DNA of 64,000 bases, from NCBI RefSeq assembly GCF_009811755.1, contig NZ_BLIV01000012.1, positions 1-64,000 of the forward strand, written 5' to 3'. The translations under genes and the position numbers were made by a program. The notes beneath the pieces are model-generated. The model saw only the letters and a program-made list of their open reading frames with translations. It ran no database searches and had not been told where the DNA came from. This document shows positions 16,579 through 25,784 of this stretch, in pieces. Origin of the DNA: Roseobacter cerasinus. GTDB lineage: Bacteria > Pseudomonadota > Alphaproteobacteria > Rhodobacterales > Rhodobacteraceae. Position 1 is the stretch's first letter; every line of letters begins with the position of its first letter.

Positions 16579-17064
16579 TCAGTTGGTTTTGCCGTGGTTG
16601 CCGTGATCATGCCCGACAGCGGTGCCGCGCTCTTCGACGCTGAATTCCACCTCAAGCTCGCCCGATTGCTCAAAGATGAGCGTCGCGGGGATCTTGTCAC
16701 CCACATCGAACCCGTTGCCACCAAGGCCCATGAACATCACATGCAGCCCGCCGGGCTCCAGTGCCACCGTCTCACCGGCGGGAATGTCGATGGCCTCCAC
16801 ATGCATCATGCGGGCGATGCCGTCCTTTTCTTCAGTCGTGTGCAACTCGACCTTGGGGTAGTCCGCGCGCACCCCGATCAGGCGGTCGGCGGTCTCGCCC
16901 GTGTTGGTGATGGTCAGATAGCCGCCGCCTGACTTTGCGGTGGGCGCGGTGTTGAAGGCCATCGGGTGGTCGATAACCAGGGCACCGACCTTGTAGTCAT
17001 GTGCGAGGGCGGCGGTGGACAGGGCCAAGAGCGCGGTGGCGGCCGCAAGTGTAAAACGTGTCAT
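16579..17064 (-). CDS. PCuAC-type periplasmic copper chaperone
   Basis: A 161-residue exported protein with signal peptide MTRFTLAAATALLALSTAALA. The mature domain carries the copper site pattern H-x10-M-x21-H-x-M: the histidine in VELHTTEEKDG, methionines in ARMMHVE, then GGLHVMFMGL. The end is His-rich (GHDHGNHG), possibly an extra metal-binding tail. PCuAC proteins deliver Cu(I) to the CuA centre of cytochrome c oxidase in the periplasm. The gene following it in the same direction from 17463 is a small Cys/His protein, and both are probably transcribed together. Confidence 0.9.
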   Translation of the reverse strand: MTRFTLAAATALLALSTAALAHDYKVGALVIDHPMAFNTAPTAKSGGGYLTITNTGETADRLIGVRADYPKVELHTTEEKDGIARMMHVEAIDIPAGETVALEPGGLHVMFMGLGGNGFDVGDKIPATLIFEQSGELEVEFSVEERGTAVGHDHGNHGKTN

Positions 17065-17103
17065 TCTGTGATCCTTTTGGAGTGTTTGAGCTGCGTGAAG
17101 GGA

Positions 17104-17463
17104 TCACAAGGGCGGCGGTGCGCGGCTTGGCGGTGTCAGATGCGCGTGCCGTGGCGCGGGCGCGGCTTCGGAGGTGTCGTTCTGTTGGATAAGGCTATAA
17201 ACCACCGGCGCCAGGGCCTGCGCCGTCGCATCTGGAGTCAGGGCGTTGGCGCTGATCCTGCAGGCCTCGCAGCCCGCGGTCAGGTGATGCGCGAGATTAT
17301 CCTCGCCGCACAGCTCGGCCAGCGTGCCACCCATGCTGACATAGGCCAGCAAGTCGGGATCAGGCTGAGTTGTTCTATGCGCAAACGCTGATGCTGACAT
17401 GGCGAGGCTCGCCAGCAGCAAAAGCGCAAGACCTGCGCGGGTGAGAGCTTGTCGAAGCATCAT
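17104..17463 (-). CDS. Small exported Cys/His protein (DUF2946-like)
   Basis: A 119-residue protein with an N-terminal hydrophobic segment (about residues 9-28, a signal peptide or anchor). A conserved-looking centre follows: CGEDNLAHHLTAGCEACRI, which has three cysteines and two adjacent histidines. The C-terminus is Pro- and His-rich. This resembles the DUF2946 family, whose genes often lie beside PCuAC and Sco-type copper proteins. Located 39 bases upstream of the PCuAC gene in the same direction, it probably has a role in copper handling. Function is not established. Confidence 0.6.
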   Translation of the reverse strand: MMLRQALTRAGLALLLLASLAMSASAFAHRTTQPDPDLLAYVSMGGTLAELCGEDNLAHHLTAGCEACRISANALTPDATAQALAPVVYSLIQQNDTSEAAPAPRHAHLTPPSRAPPPL

Positions 17464-17594
17464 AGAAGTGTCTTAGGCCGTGCGGCAAGCGGGGTCCAGT
17501 GGTGGCAGATGGCTGCGGGCCTCTGTCGCGGATCGGGGTTGACGCGCTCCCTGCAGGATGCGCTGATCACGCAGGTGAGATCGGAGGGCAGAGG

Positions 17595-19049
17595 ATGACT
17601 GTGAAACCCTTGGGGTTGGATGCGGGCCAGTGTTTGATCGCAGGGCGCTGGCAGGCGCCTGCCGGGCGCGAAACGTTGCCGCTGACCGATCCGTCGACGG
17701 GCGCCGTGCTTTGTCAGATTGCGCGGGGGCAGGATGAGGACATTAACGCCGCCGTGGCGGCGGCAGAGGCCGCGCGGGAGGGCGACTGGGGGCGGGCCAC
17801 CGCAGCGGAGCGGGGCCGGGTGCTGGCCCGACTTGGACAGCTGGTTCTGGAGCAAGCTGACACTCTGGCCGAGTTGGAAGCGCGCGATGTCGGCAAGCCG
17901 CTGTCACAGGCACGAGCGGATGTGACGGCCCTGGCGCGCTACATGGAGTTCTACGCCGGGGCGGCGGATAAGGTGCATGGCAGCACGATACCGTATCTTG
18001 ACGGCTATATGGTCTACACGCTGCGCGAGCCGCATGGGGTCACCGGCCATATCGTGCCCTGGAACTACCCCATGCAGATCATTGGTCGGTCCGTTGGCGC
18101 GGCACTGGCGATGGGAAACGCGTGCGTGCTGAAACCGGCTGAGGAGGCGTGCCTGACAGCGCTGGGCTTTGGAGAGCTGGCGCAGCGGGCCGGGCTGCCT
18201 GCCGGGGCGCTGAACGTGGTGCCGGGGCTGGGGGCAGAGGCGGGGGCTGCGCTTAGCGCGCATCCGGGTGTCGACCATGTCTCCTTCACCGGGTCGGTTG
18301 CCGTGGGCAAGCTGGTGCAGCAAGCGGCGGGGACGAATGTTGTGCCGGTGACACTGGAACTGGGCGGGAAATCACCGCAGCTGGTCTTTGACGATGCGGA
18401 TATCGCCGAGGCGCTGCCCTTTTTGGTGAACGCAGGCATTCAGAATGCAGGTCAGACCTGCTCTGCCTCCTCGCGTATTCTGGTACAGCGCGGGGTTTAC
18501 GATCAGGTGGTTGAAGCGATGGCCGAGCGCTATTGTGCCTTGCGCGTCGGTCCCGCGATGGACGATCTGGACGTGGGCCCTCTGATCTCGCAGCGCCAAA
18601 GGAGCCGGGTCGAGGCGTTTCTGGCACAGGGCGCGGATCTGGAGATCGCCGGGCAGGCCAAGCTGCCTTTCGGGCTGCCGGAAGGCGGAGCCTACGTCAC
18701 GCCCACGCTGTTTGTGGGCGCCGCGCCGGATCATGTGCTGGCACAGGATGAGGTTTTTGGTCCGGTGCAGGTGGTTATCCCCTTTGAAGATGAGGAGGAG
18801 GCCCTGGCGATTGCCAATGGCACGGCTTATGGTCTAGTCGCCTCGGTCTGGACACGAGACGGCGCGCGGCAGATGCGGCTTGCCAAGGCGCTGCGCGCGG
18901 GTCAGGTGTTTCTGAACAACTACGGCGCAGGCGGTGGGGTAGAATTGCCCTTTGGCGGTACTGGGCTGTCCGGGCATGGGCGCGAGAAAGGGTTCGAGGC
19001 GCTTTATGGCTTTTCAACGCTGAAGACCGTCGCAGCCCGCCACGGGTGA
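17595..19049 (+). CDS. Aldehyde dehydrogenase (NAD(P)-dependent)
   Basis: About 484 residues, the usual length of the ALDH superfamily. Visible motifs are the cofactor-binding region IVPWNYPMQIIG, FTGSVAVGK, the general base Glu in LELGGKSPQ, the catalytic Cys in NAGQTCSASSR and the C-terminal LPFGGTGLSGHGREKG. It oxidises an aldehyde to the carboxylate in the cytoplasm. The ATG at 17595 starts MTVKPLGLDAGQ; an upstream in-frame ATG would add a tail not typical for the family. It stands alone, convergent with the permease gene that ends at 19056. Confidence 0.9.
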   Translation: MTVKPLGLDAGQCLIAGRWQAPAGRETLPLTDPSTGAVLCQIARGQDEDINAAVAAAEAAREGDWGRATAAERGRVLARLGQLVLEQADTLAELEARDVGKPLSQARADVTALARYMEFYAGAADKVHGSTIPYLDGYMVYTLREPHGVTGHIVPWNYPMQIIGRSVGAALAMGNACVLKPAEEACLTALGFGELAQRAGLPAGALNVVPGLGAEAGAALSAHPGVDHVSFTGSVAVGKLVQQAAGTNVVPVTLELGGKSPQLVFDDADIAEALPFLVNAGIQNAGQTCSASSRILVQRGVYDQVVEAMAERYCALRVGPAMDDLDVGPLISQRQRSRVEAFLAQGADLEIAGQAKLPFGLPEGGAYVTPTLFVGAAPDHVLAQDEVFGPVQVVIPFEDEEEALAIANGTAYGLVASVWTRDGARQMRLAKALRAGQVFLNNYGAGGGVELPFGGTGLSGHGREKGFEALYGFSTLKTVAARHG

Positions 19050-19055
19050 CGCACG

Positions 19056-19991
19056 TCAGGGTGTGCCAAGCGCCATCAGCCAGAGCCAGACGGTGATCAC
19101 CGATGCTCCCGTGGCGATCAGCACCGAGGAGGCGGCCACTCGTTTGGCGCGCCCGTACATATTGGCGAAGATGTAGGAGTTCACACCCGGGGCCATGGCT
19201 GCTGTCAGCACGCCGGAGCGGAAAGCCTCTGGCGGCAGGCTTTGCAGGCTGCCAAAAAGCCAGACCAGCGCCGGGTGCAGCACCAGCGCAATGCCGCAGA
19301 CCATCGCGATTGTGCGGCCATCGCCTTCGGGGCGGTATTGGAAAAGCACACCACCGAGCGCAAAGAGCGCTGCGGGCAGGGCTGCGCGGGCAATCAGCGA
19401 CAGCGCATCATCGACCACCGACGGGACCGCGACGCCGGAGAGGTTGACCACGAAGCCAAGCGCGATGGCCAGCACCAGCGCGTTGCGGAACATCGCGCGG
19501 GCGATCCCGCGCAACATGACCAGCGGAGACTGACCCCGGTTCCGCACGATTTCCATCGCCGTGATGCCAAGCCCGTAGCAGAAGGGCGAGTGGATCGACA
19601 CGATGGCAAAATTACCGGTGAGCGCATCCGGGCCGTAAGCGCGCTCCATGATGGGCAGCCCCAACAGGACCGAATTGGAAAAGAGGCAGCAGAACCCTAT
19701 GGCGACGCAGTCTTCCCAGGCGCGATGGAACAAGATGCGCGCGCCGATCAGGCCCGCGGCAAAGCAGAGACCTGCGCCTGCATAGAAGCTGCCGAGCAAG
19801 GCGGGGTCGAAGGACGTGGTAAGATCAATCTTGGCGATGGCTTGGAACAGCAGGCAGGGGATCGCAAAATGCTGGGTGAAGCTCATGACGCCGTCGATGC
19901 CAGCTTCGGGGAAGAGCTTGCGCCAGACCGCGACATAGCCGAAGCCGATGACCAGGAAGACCGGCAGGATGACGTCGAGCAGTGTCTGCAT
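19056..19991 (-). CDS. AEC (auxin efflux carrier) family transporter
   Basis: About 311 residues with ten hydrophobic segments. The start at 19991 (MQTLLDVILPVFLVIGFGYV) gives the typical first helix; the longer open frame upstream adds a non-hydrophobic leader. Family stretches include FAIPCLLFQAI, FCCLFSNSVLLGLPIM and, near the end, APGVNSYIFANMYG. AEC proteins transport organic acids or amino-acid-like anions across the inner membrane. There is no clear operon partner; the metallo-hydrolase gene follows upstream after 66 bases in the same direction. Confidence 0.85.
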   Translation of the reverse strand: MQTLLDVILPVFLVIGFGYVAVWRKLFPEAGIDGVMSFTQHFAIPCLLFQAIAKIDLTTSFDPALLGSFYAGAGLCFAAGLIGARILFHRAWEDCVAIGFCCLFSNSVLLGLPIMERAYGPDALTGNFAIVSIHSPFCYGLGITAMEIVRNRGQSPLVMLRGIARAMFRNALVLAIALGFVVNLSGVAVPSVVDDALSLIARAALPAALFALGGVLFQYRPEGDGRTIAMVCGIALVLHPALVWLFGSLQSLPPEAFRSGVLTAAMAPGVNSYIFANMYGRAKRVAASSVLIATGASVITVWLWLMALGTP

Positions 19992-20057
19992 GATCGGGCC
20001 TTTGCGCCTTTGGCGAGGGAGGGAGCCTCCGGCGGGGATATTTGTCGCCAAGAGAAG

Positions 20058-20858
20058 CTATGGCGCGGGGAAGGTGAGGGTGAGCCCGTCGTAAGCAGGC
20101 TCGATATGGTCGGGGGTTTCAGCGTTCACGGTGTCGTAATCGAGGTCGATGTGCATGTTGGTGAGCACTGCGCGCTTTGGCTGGACGCGGTCGATCCAGT
20201 CGAGGGTCTGGGTCAGGTGGCTGTGCGTCGGGTGCGGGGCGCGGCGGAGCGCATCCACGATCCAGCAGTCCAGGTCATCGAGAAGGGGCCAGGCCGCCTC
20301 CGGGATCTGCGCCACGTCGGGCAGATAAGCCAGGTCGCCGATACGGAAGCCAAGCGCGTCCATGCCGCCATGCGCCACGAGGAAGGGCTTGAAGGTGATC
20401 GGCCCGCCTGCGCCGTCGATGGTGACGTCGCCATCAATCAGGTGCATGTCGAGGATGGGCGGGTAGGTGGAGCCTTCGGGCTGCACGAAAGCATAGCCGA
20501 AGCGATCCAGAAGCGCCGCGCACGTCGGCGCATCAGCCCAGATGGGCAGGCGGGCGCGCATGTTGAAGGCGATCATGCGCAGATCATCGATGCCGTGCAC
20601 ATGGTCGGCGTGCGCGTGCGTGTAGATCACCGCGTCGAGCCGCCCGATATTGGCTGTCAGCAACTGGTTGCGCAAGTCCGGTGACGTGTCGATCAGCACC
20701 GTAGTCGTGCCCTCGGCGCTCTCGCGTTCGACTAGAAGCGAGCAGCGTTGGCGCCGGTTGCGGGGGTTCTTGGGGTCGCAGTCGCCCCAGTGGCCACCCA
20801 GACGTGGGACGCCGCCGGACGAGCCGCAGCCGAGGACCGTCGCCCGCAGTGTCGCCAT
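20058..20858 (-). CDS. MBL-fold metallo-hydrolase (PhnP-like)
   Basis: A 266-residue metallo-beta-lactamase-fold protein. The zinc motif is HAHADH, with further ligands in LVAHGG and LTNMHIDLDYD. The N-terminus MATLRATVLGCGSSGGVPRL with GDCDPKNPRNRR is typical of the PhnP/cyclic phosphate phosphodiesterase-like branch, where Cys residues near the N-terminus bind another metal. Its ATG overlaps the stop of the tatD-like gene (shared base 20858). Together with tatD, holB and tmk it forms a common alphaproteobacterial block. The natural substrate is not known. Confidence 0.85.
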   Translation of the reverse strand: MATLRATVLGCGSSGGVPRLGGHWGDCDPKNPRNRRQRCSLLVERESAEGTTTVLIDTSPDLRNQLLTANIGRLDAVIYTHAHADHVHGIDDLRMIAFNMRARLPIWADAPTCAALLDRFGYAFVQPEGSTYPPILDMHLIDGDVTIDGAGGPITFKPFLVAHGGMDALGFRIGDLAYLPDVAQIPEAAWPLLDDLDCWIVDALRRAPHPTHSHLTQTLDWIDRVQPKRAVLTNMHIDLDYDTVNAETPDHIEPAYDGLTLTFPAP

Positions 20859-21664
20859 CAGGCAGGCACCTTGTATTGCGCCGCCTTGGTGAACAGCCGG
20901 TCGAAATTTTCTTGCGTTTGTGCGGCGAAATGCGCGTAGGGGATGCCGAAGGTGTCTGCAGCGGCGCGGGCGGTGTAGCTGGCATAGCCCGGCTCATTGC
21001 GTTTGCCACGGAAGGGAGGCGGCGCGAGGTAGGGTGCGTCCGTCTCCACCAAAATCCGGTCGACGGGGGCGGCGGCAAAGATGTCGCGCAGCGCCTGCGA
21101 TTTGGGAAAGGCGGTGATGCCGGACATCGAGAGGTAGAAGCCCAGGTCCAGAGCGGTTTGTGCCAGCTCTGCTGATGAGGAGAAGCAGTGCATCACACAG
21201 GAGAACGCGCCTTTTGCGTGTTCTTCGCTCAGGATGCGCGCCATATCCTCATCCGCATCGCGGGCATGGATGATCAGCGGCAGGGCGGTGGCGCGCGCGG
21301 CCTCTATGTGGATGCGCAGGGAGGTCTGCTGCACCTCGGCGCTGTCAGCGGTGTAGTGGTAGTCCAGACCTGTCTCACCGATGCCGACGCATTTGGGATG
21401 GCGCGCCACCGCAATGAGGTCATCGACGCTGACCATGGGTTCTTCGGCCACGCTCATCGGATGGGTGCCGGCGGCGAAAAACACCTGAGGGTGTGCCTCA
21501 GCGATCCTGCGGACTTGCGGCAGGTTGCGCAGTTTGGTGCAGATGGTGACCATGCGGGTCACCCCCATCTCGGCGGCGCGGGCCAGCACATCGGCATGTT
21601 TGCCATCGAAATCGGGGAAATCGAGGTGGCAATGGCTGTCAGTGATCTGGGGTGTGTCGGTCAT
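20858..21664 (-). CDS. tatD: TatD-family metal-dependent DNase/hydrolase
   Basis: A 268-residue TIM-barrel hydrolase. Metal-binding motifs are SHCHLD near the N-terminus, Glu in GIGETGLDYHY, His in IIHARDAD, His in CVMHCFSSS and the final Asp in LVETDAPYLAP. This matches the TatD (YcfH-like) family of 3'-5' DNases. It overlaps the downstream MBL gene by a base, and holB lies just upstream, which is the usual gene order (tmk-holB-tatD). Cytoplasmic. Confidence 0.9.
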   Translation of the reverse strand: MTDTPQITDSHCHLDFPDFDGKHADVLARAAEMGVTRMVTICTKLRNLPQVRRIAEAHPQVFFAAGTHPMSVAEEPMVSVDDLIAVARHPKCVGIGETGLDYHYTADSAEVQQTSLRIHIEAARATALPLIIHARDADEDMARILSEEHAKGAFSCVMHCFSSSAELAQTALDLGFYLSMSGITAFPKSQALRDIFAAAPVDRILVETDAPYLAPPPFRGKRNEPGYASYTARAAADTFGIPYAHFAAQTQENFDRLFTKAAQYKVPA

Positions 21665-21694
21665 GCCGGTCCGGTCGGTTTTTGCCGGGTGCGG

Positions 21695-22801
21695 TCAGGC
21701 CTCGGCGGTGTGGCTCATCTTGATGAGGGTATCTAGGACAAGGGCGGCAGGGTCAAGGTTCACCGCGCGCCCATGCTGCGCGCGCGCGCCGGTCTCTTGC
21801 GCGATGCGGGCCCAGGCACGGCCTGCGGCCTGATCGGGGGCAAGGCGGTGCAGGATGTCCGCTTCGCCCGGGGCTGCTGCGATGGCGGGCGGATGGCCGG
21901 TCGCGCCAGTGCGTGCGAGGCGACTGAGCGCGAGGTCGATCAGCTCAAAGAGCAGGTCGCGCTTGGTTTCGGCCCCGCGTACGGCGGCCGCTTCGGCCAG
22001 TTTGACCGCCGCGCCCCGGTCGAACCGGGGCAGGCTGCCGATCAGCGCGATCAGCTCTGCATAGGTTTTGACACCGCCCAGCAGCGACAGGCGCAGCGCA
22101 GCGCCGATGGAGCCGCCCGAGAGCTCTGCCAGAGCCTCTGCATCGTGGCCAACGTCGATATCGGCTTGGGTAAAGGCGCGGGCCATGTCGTCAGGTGTCA
22201 GAGTGCCGAGCCGCAGGGTGCGGCAGCGCGAGCGGATGGTCGGCAGCAAGCCGGAAGGCCGGTGGCTGATCAGCAGCAGAATGGCGCGGTCGGGCGGCTC
22301 CTCCAGCATCTTCAAAAGCGCATTGGCGGCCGAGGTGTTCATCTCATCCGCCGCATCCACGATCACGACCCGGCGCCCGCCGTCCGTGGCCGACAGTTGG
22401 AAGAACCCGGCAAGTGCCCGGATGTCATCCACGACGATCTGGTCACGCATTCGGTCTGTCGTCGGGTTGGGCGTGCGGGTGATGGCTTTCAGCCCCGGCT
22501 CCGCCCTTGCGGCGATGCGGCGGGCCACGGGGTGCTCGGGGTCGATCTGCAGCGTCTCTGGTGGTGGTGGCGCGCCAAACAGGCCGTCGTCCTGCGGCGG
22601 CGGTGTGGCCAGAAGAAAGCGCGCGATGCGCCAGGCGAGCGTGGCCTTGCCGACGCCGCGCGGACCCGTAAGCAGCCAGGCGTGATGCAACCGGCCTGTG
22701 TTGTGAGCCTCCAGAAACGCCTGTTCGGCATGGTCATGACCAAAGAGCCGGGCGGTGTCGCGCGGATGCGGCGCGCCTTCGATCTGGTCCGGTGCGGTCA
22801 T
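21695..22801 (-). CDS. holB: DNA polymerase III delta prime subunit
   Basis: A 368-residue clamp-loader subunit. The AAA+ core shows Walker A LLTGPRGVGKAT, a VVIVDAADEMNTSAANALL stretch in place of Walker B/sensor, and LEEPPDRAILLLISH. It works in the clamp-loader complex that loads the beta clamp during replication. The length is slightly above the E. coli protein, as is common in alphaproteobacteria. Its start overlaps the tmk stop by four bases, and tatD follows it 30 bases downstream. Confidence 0.9.
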   Translation of the reverse strand: MTAPDQIEGAPHPRDTARLFGHDHAEQAFLEAHNTGRLHHAWLLTGPRGVGKATLAWRIARFLLATPPPQDDGLFGAPPPPETLQIDPEHPVARRIAARAEPGLKAITRTPNPTTDRMRDQIVVDDIRALAGFFQLSATDGGRRVVIVDAADEMNTSAANALLKMLEEPPDRAILLLISHRPSGLLPTIRSRCRTLRLGTLTPDDMARAFTQADIDVGHDAEALAELSGGSIGAALRLSLLGGVKTYAELIALIGSLPRFDRGAAVKLAEAAAVRGAETKRDLLFELIDLALSRLARTGATGHPPAIAAAPGEADILHRLAPDQAAGRAWARIAQETGARAQHGRAVNLDPAALVLDTLIKMSHTAEA

Positions 22802-23436
22802 GCCAGGGCCGCCTCTGTCAGGGCAGCGATATCATCGGCGACGCTGTCGATATCGCGCGCGCCGTCGACAATGCGGAAGCGGGATGCGAATTCCTCGGCA
22901 AGATCAAGAAAGCCCTGCCGCATCGCTTTTTGCAAATCCTCGCCAAAGGCCTCAAACCGTTCATCCTTGGTTTGCCGCGACAGCGCGCGCGACAGGCCCG
23001 TTGCCGGATCCATGTCGATCAGAATGGTCAAATCCGGTTCGCGGCCAATCATCAGCTCATGCAGGCTGTCGACAATACCGCGCAGGTTGCCCCGCGACAG
23101 GCCCTGATACATGCGGGTGCTGTCGGCAAAGCGGTCGCACAGCACGATCTTGCCCTCCGCCAGCGCTGGCAGGATCGTGCGCTCCAAATGGTCGCGCCGC
23201 GCGGCGGTGAAGAGCAGGATCTCGGTCTCAGCCGACCACCGATCTGGATCGCCCTGCAAAACCAGCGCGCGGATCTCTTCCGCTCCGGGGGAGCCGCCGG
23301 GTTCGCGAGTCAGGACCACGTCGTGCCCTTGCTGGGTCAGATGCGTCGCAAGCCGTTTGATCTGGGTCGATTTGCCGGATCCGTCGATGCCCTCAAAGCT
23401 GATGAAACGAGCGCCCGGGCGCGGGGCTGCGCTCAC
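22798..23436 (-). CDS. tmk: Thymidylate kinase
   Basis: A 212-residue P-loop kinase that converts dTMP to dTDP. Motifs are FEGIDGSGKSTQ (P-loop), LTREPGGSPGAEEIR (the DR[E/P]PGG-type loop), and CDRFADSTRMYQG (the DRY/F-type substrate motif). The length is standard. It overlaps holB downstream and the carboxypeptidase gene upstream by four bases each, so translation of the three is coupled. Confidence 0.95.
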   Translation of the reverse strand: MSAAPRPGARFISFEGIDGSGKSTQIKRLATHLTQQGHDVVLTREPGGSPGAEEIRALVLQGDPDRWSAETEILLFTAARRDHLERTILPALAEGKIVLCDRFADSTRMYQGLSRGNLRGIVDSLHELMIGREPDLTILIDMDPATGLSRALSRQTKDERFEAFGEDLQKAMRQGFLDLAEEFASRFRIVDGARDIDSVADDIAALTEAALA

Positions 23437-24602
23437 GCCTCCTCCTCGGGGCCTTCGACCAGTTTCTTGAACAGCACAAGCGCCGCCGTGCTGATCCGGC
23501 TGACAAAGCCGCCTTCGGCAATGTCGCGATCCGCCACCAGGGGCAGGCGTGTCTCGGGCAGCCCCTCAAGAGTGAAGACCAACTCCGCCAGCTGATCCCC
23601 CTTGGCGATGGGCGCGCTGAGCGGTCCGGTGTAGACGACCTCGCCCTCAATTTCGCGCGCGGCCAAAGCGGGCATAAGGACACTGATGTCTTGCGCTGCG
23701 ACCAGCCCCACGGTTGGCTCACTGCCCATCCAGACACTGGCCTGCGCGAACTGCTCACCCTCCTCGGCCAGCGGGCGCATGGCGAACTGACGGAAGGCCC
23801 AGTTTACGATGGCCTGGCTCTCTTGCGCGCGGGTGCGCACTGAATCCAGCCCGCTGATGACGAAGATCACGCGCCGGTCGCCCTGTTTGGCGGAGCCGGT
23901 GAGGCCATATCCGGCCTCTTCGGTGTGGCCGGTTTTCAGACCGTCTGCGCCGATGCCCATGGTCAGCACCGGGTTGCGATTACGTTTGTTGCTGGGCACG
24001 CGGTTGTCGAACTCAAACTCCGTTTCGGCAAAAAGCGGATAGAATTCCGGGAAATCACTGATCAAACGATCAGCAAGCAGCGCCAGATCGCGCATCGACA
24101 TCAGATGCCCGGCCTGCGGCCAGCCGCTGGAGTTCACGAAGGTTGAGTTGGTCATGCCAAGCTGCTGCGCGCGCTGGGTCATCAACCGGGCAAAGCCGTA
24201 CTCGGTACCATCCGGCGAGAGCGCCTCGGCAATCACCACGCAGGCGTCATTTCCCGACAGCACGATGATGCCGCGGATGAGATCCTCGACCGACACCCGC
24301 TCTCCCGAGCGCAGGAACATGCTGGAGCCGCCAAAGGACTGCGCATGCTCGGAGACCAACAGCTCTTCGTTCAAGTCAAGTCCACCATCGGCCTTGCCAC
24401 GGCGGACCGCTTCGAACGCCATGTAGAGCGTCATCAGCTTGGACATCGAAGCCGGTGGCAGCGGCTCGTCCGCGTTCTTGTTCAGCAGGACCGTGCCGGT
24501 GGTCTGATCGATCACAAAGGCCGAGGTCGCCTGCGTGTCAAAGGCCGTGGCCGTGGTGGTGGAGAGGATCAGGGCCAGAATGGCGGTCGCATGTCGGATC
24601 AC
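23433..24602 (-). CDS. D-alanyl-D-alanine carboxypeptidase (PBP5/6 family)
   Basis: A 389-residue exported penicillin-binding protein. The signal peptide MIRHATAILALILSTTTATA is followed by the serine peptidase motifs: SMSK (S-x-x-K, the active serine), SGN (S-x-N) and KTG in DGLKTGHTEEAG. The C-terminal about 100 residues are the beta-rich PBP5-type domain, ending in an amphipathic stretch suited to membrane attachment (STAALVLFKKLVEG). It trims terminal D-Ala from peptidoglycan stem peptides in the periplasm. The neighbouring SPOR lipoprotein is also a cell-wall protein. Confidence 0.92.
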   Translation of the reverse strand: MIRHATAILALILSTTTATAFDTQATSAFVIDQTTGTVLLNKNADEPLPPASMSKLMTLYMAFEAVRRGKADGGLDLNEELLVSEHAQSFGGSSMFLRSGERVSVEDLIRGIIVLSGNDACVVIAEALSPDGTEYGFARLMTQRAQQLGMTNSTFVNSSGWPQAGHLMSMRDLALLADRLISDFPEFYPLFAETEFEFDNRVPSNKRNRNPVLTMGIGADGLKTGHTEEAGYGLTGSAKQGDRRVIFVISGLDSVRTRAQESQAIVNWAFRQFAMRPLAEEGEQFAQASVWMGSEPTVGLVAAQDISVLMPALAAREIEGEVVYTGPLSAPIAKGDQLAELVFTLEGLPETRLPLVADRDIAEGGFVSRISTAALVLFKKLVEGPEEEA

Positions 24603-24622
24603 GTATGTCGTCCTTTCCCGGT

Positions 24623-25501
24623 TCAGTTCGTCACGGCGTAGGCGTCGGAGAAGCCTTCGCGTTTGATCGTTTCCAACAGCTTACCGCGCTCCGACGTGCT
24701 GTTGGCGGGGCCAACGATGACCCGCCAGAAGGGTTTGCCGCCCAGCTGCTGTTGCTTGACGGTGGGGATCAGCCCCGCACCGCGCATCTGCTTGGCCGCC
24801 CGGTTGGCATTGGCTTCCTGACTGAATATGCCGATCTGGATGAAGGGTTTGTCAATGGTCGACTGCGGCAGCGTGGACTGCGGCAGGGGGGATACAGTTG
24901 GCGCCGCTGCCGCAGTGTCTGCAGGTGTCTCAGGAGCGTCCTCAATGGCCGCACCCGCTGCGGCGATCGGGTCAAGGCTGGTCTGTGTGATCTGAGCAGG
25001 TGCGTCGATGGCATCCTCAGCTGGGGCAACGGCCACGGCCTCCTTGCGCAGGGCAACCACATCCAGATCGGAGGGCGCGCCGGCCAGAACACCAAGAGCT
25101 TGTGCCGCATCAGAGGATATCTGCAGGCGGGGGCCGGGTATATCGCGCTCGCGTCGGAACAGAGCACCCACCACAAACTGTCCGTTGGCGGTGTTGCGAA
25201 TGAGCACGCGCTCAGGCTCGGTCACATCGGGATGCGCCACCCAGACGCCGCCGAGAGAGGGACGCCCGTCCCAGAGGCCCGGCTCCCTGGCGGCAAAGAC
25301 GTCAGGCGCTTCGACGTCCTGCTCGACAGCGTTACTCTGCGGCGCAGGGGCGGGTGCACTTTCTGCCTCGGTTTTGGGGGTGAAGATGTCTTGAAACTTG
25401 AACGTTCCGGCATCGTCGCAGCCTGACAGCAGGAGCAACAGGATGCCTCCCATGGCCAGTTTGGGCCCGGGATCAAACCGTGGTGTTGTGTTGCGGCGCA
25501 T
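24623..25501 (-). CDS. SPOR-domain lipoprotein
   Basis: A 292-residue lipoprotein. A hydrophobic segment ends in the lipobox LLSGC (Cys near residue 28). A long low-complexity region rich in Ala, Pro, Asp and Thr follows (about residues 40-215). The C-terminal about 75 residues form a SPOR domain: FIQIGIFSQEANANRAAKQM ... PFWRVIVGP. SPOR domains bind denuded glycan strands at division sites. It lies 20 bases upstream of the carboxypeptidase gene in the same operon, which fits a role in septal wall remodelling. Confidence 0.88.
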   Translation of the reverse strand: MRRNTTPRFDPGPKLAMGGILLLLLSGCDDAGTFKFQDIFTPKTEAESAPAPAPQSNAVEQDVEAPDVFAAREPGLWDGRPSLGGVWVAHPDVTEPERVLIRNTANGQFVVGALFRRERDIPGPRLQISSDAAQALGVLAGAPSDLDVVALRKEAVAVAPAEDAIDAPAQITQTSLDPIAAAGAAIEDAPETPADTAAAAPTVSPLPQSTLPQSTIDKPFIQIGIFSQEANANRAAKQMRGAGLIPTVKQQQLGGKPFWRVIVGPANSTSERGKLLETIKREGFSDAYAVTN

Positions 25502-25694
25502 GATGCCTATCCTTGCCTGCTGGCCGGTTCTCCGGCGACGTTTCTGCCCCTTGTGCAGGGGTCTTGGCGCATACTCTACCTTGGCGCGCAGGCTCTGGGA
25601 AGGCTTGGGGCGGTAAATCGGCGGTGATCCGGCGCAGATTGGCCTGGTTTTTTCTATTTCAGAATCGTGGCAACCTCTCTAGGAGAGGCGCACC

Positions 25695-25784
25695 GGAGGA
25701 GTGGCAGAGTGGTCGAATGCACCGGTCTTGAAAACCGGCGTGCGTGAAAGCGTACCGTGGGTTCGAATCCCACCTCCTCCGCCA
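25695..25784 (+). tRNA. tRNA-Ser (anticodon TGA)
   Basis: Acceptor GGAGGAG pairs with CTCCTCC, discriminator G, encoded CCA at 25782-25784. Anticodon arm CCGGT-CTTGAAA-ACCGG gives TGA. A long variable arm and GTTCGAAT T-loop are as expected for tRNA-Ser. A serine recombinase relic starts right after the CCA on the other strand. Confidence 0.95.

Noticed and set aside
19242-20684. Plus-strand open frame of 480 codons
   Set aside because: It spans two well-supported minus-strand genes and their gap, with Gln/His/Asp-rich composition; not a gene.
21773-23107. Plus-strand open frame of 444 codons
   Set aside because: Antisense to holB and tmk; no domain.
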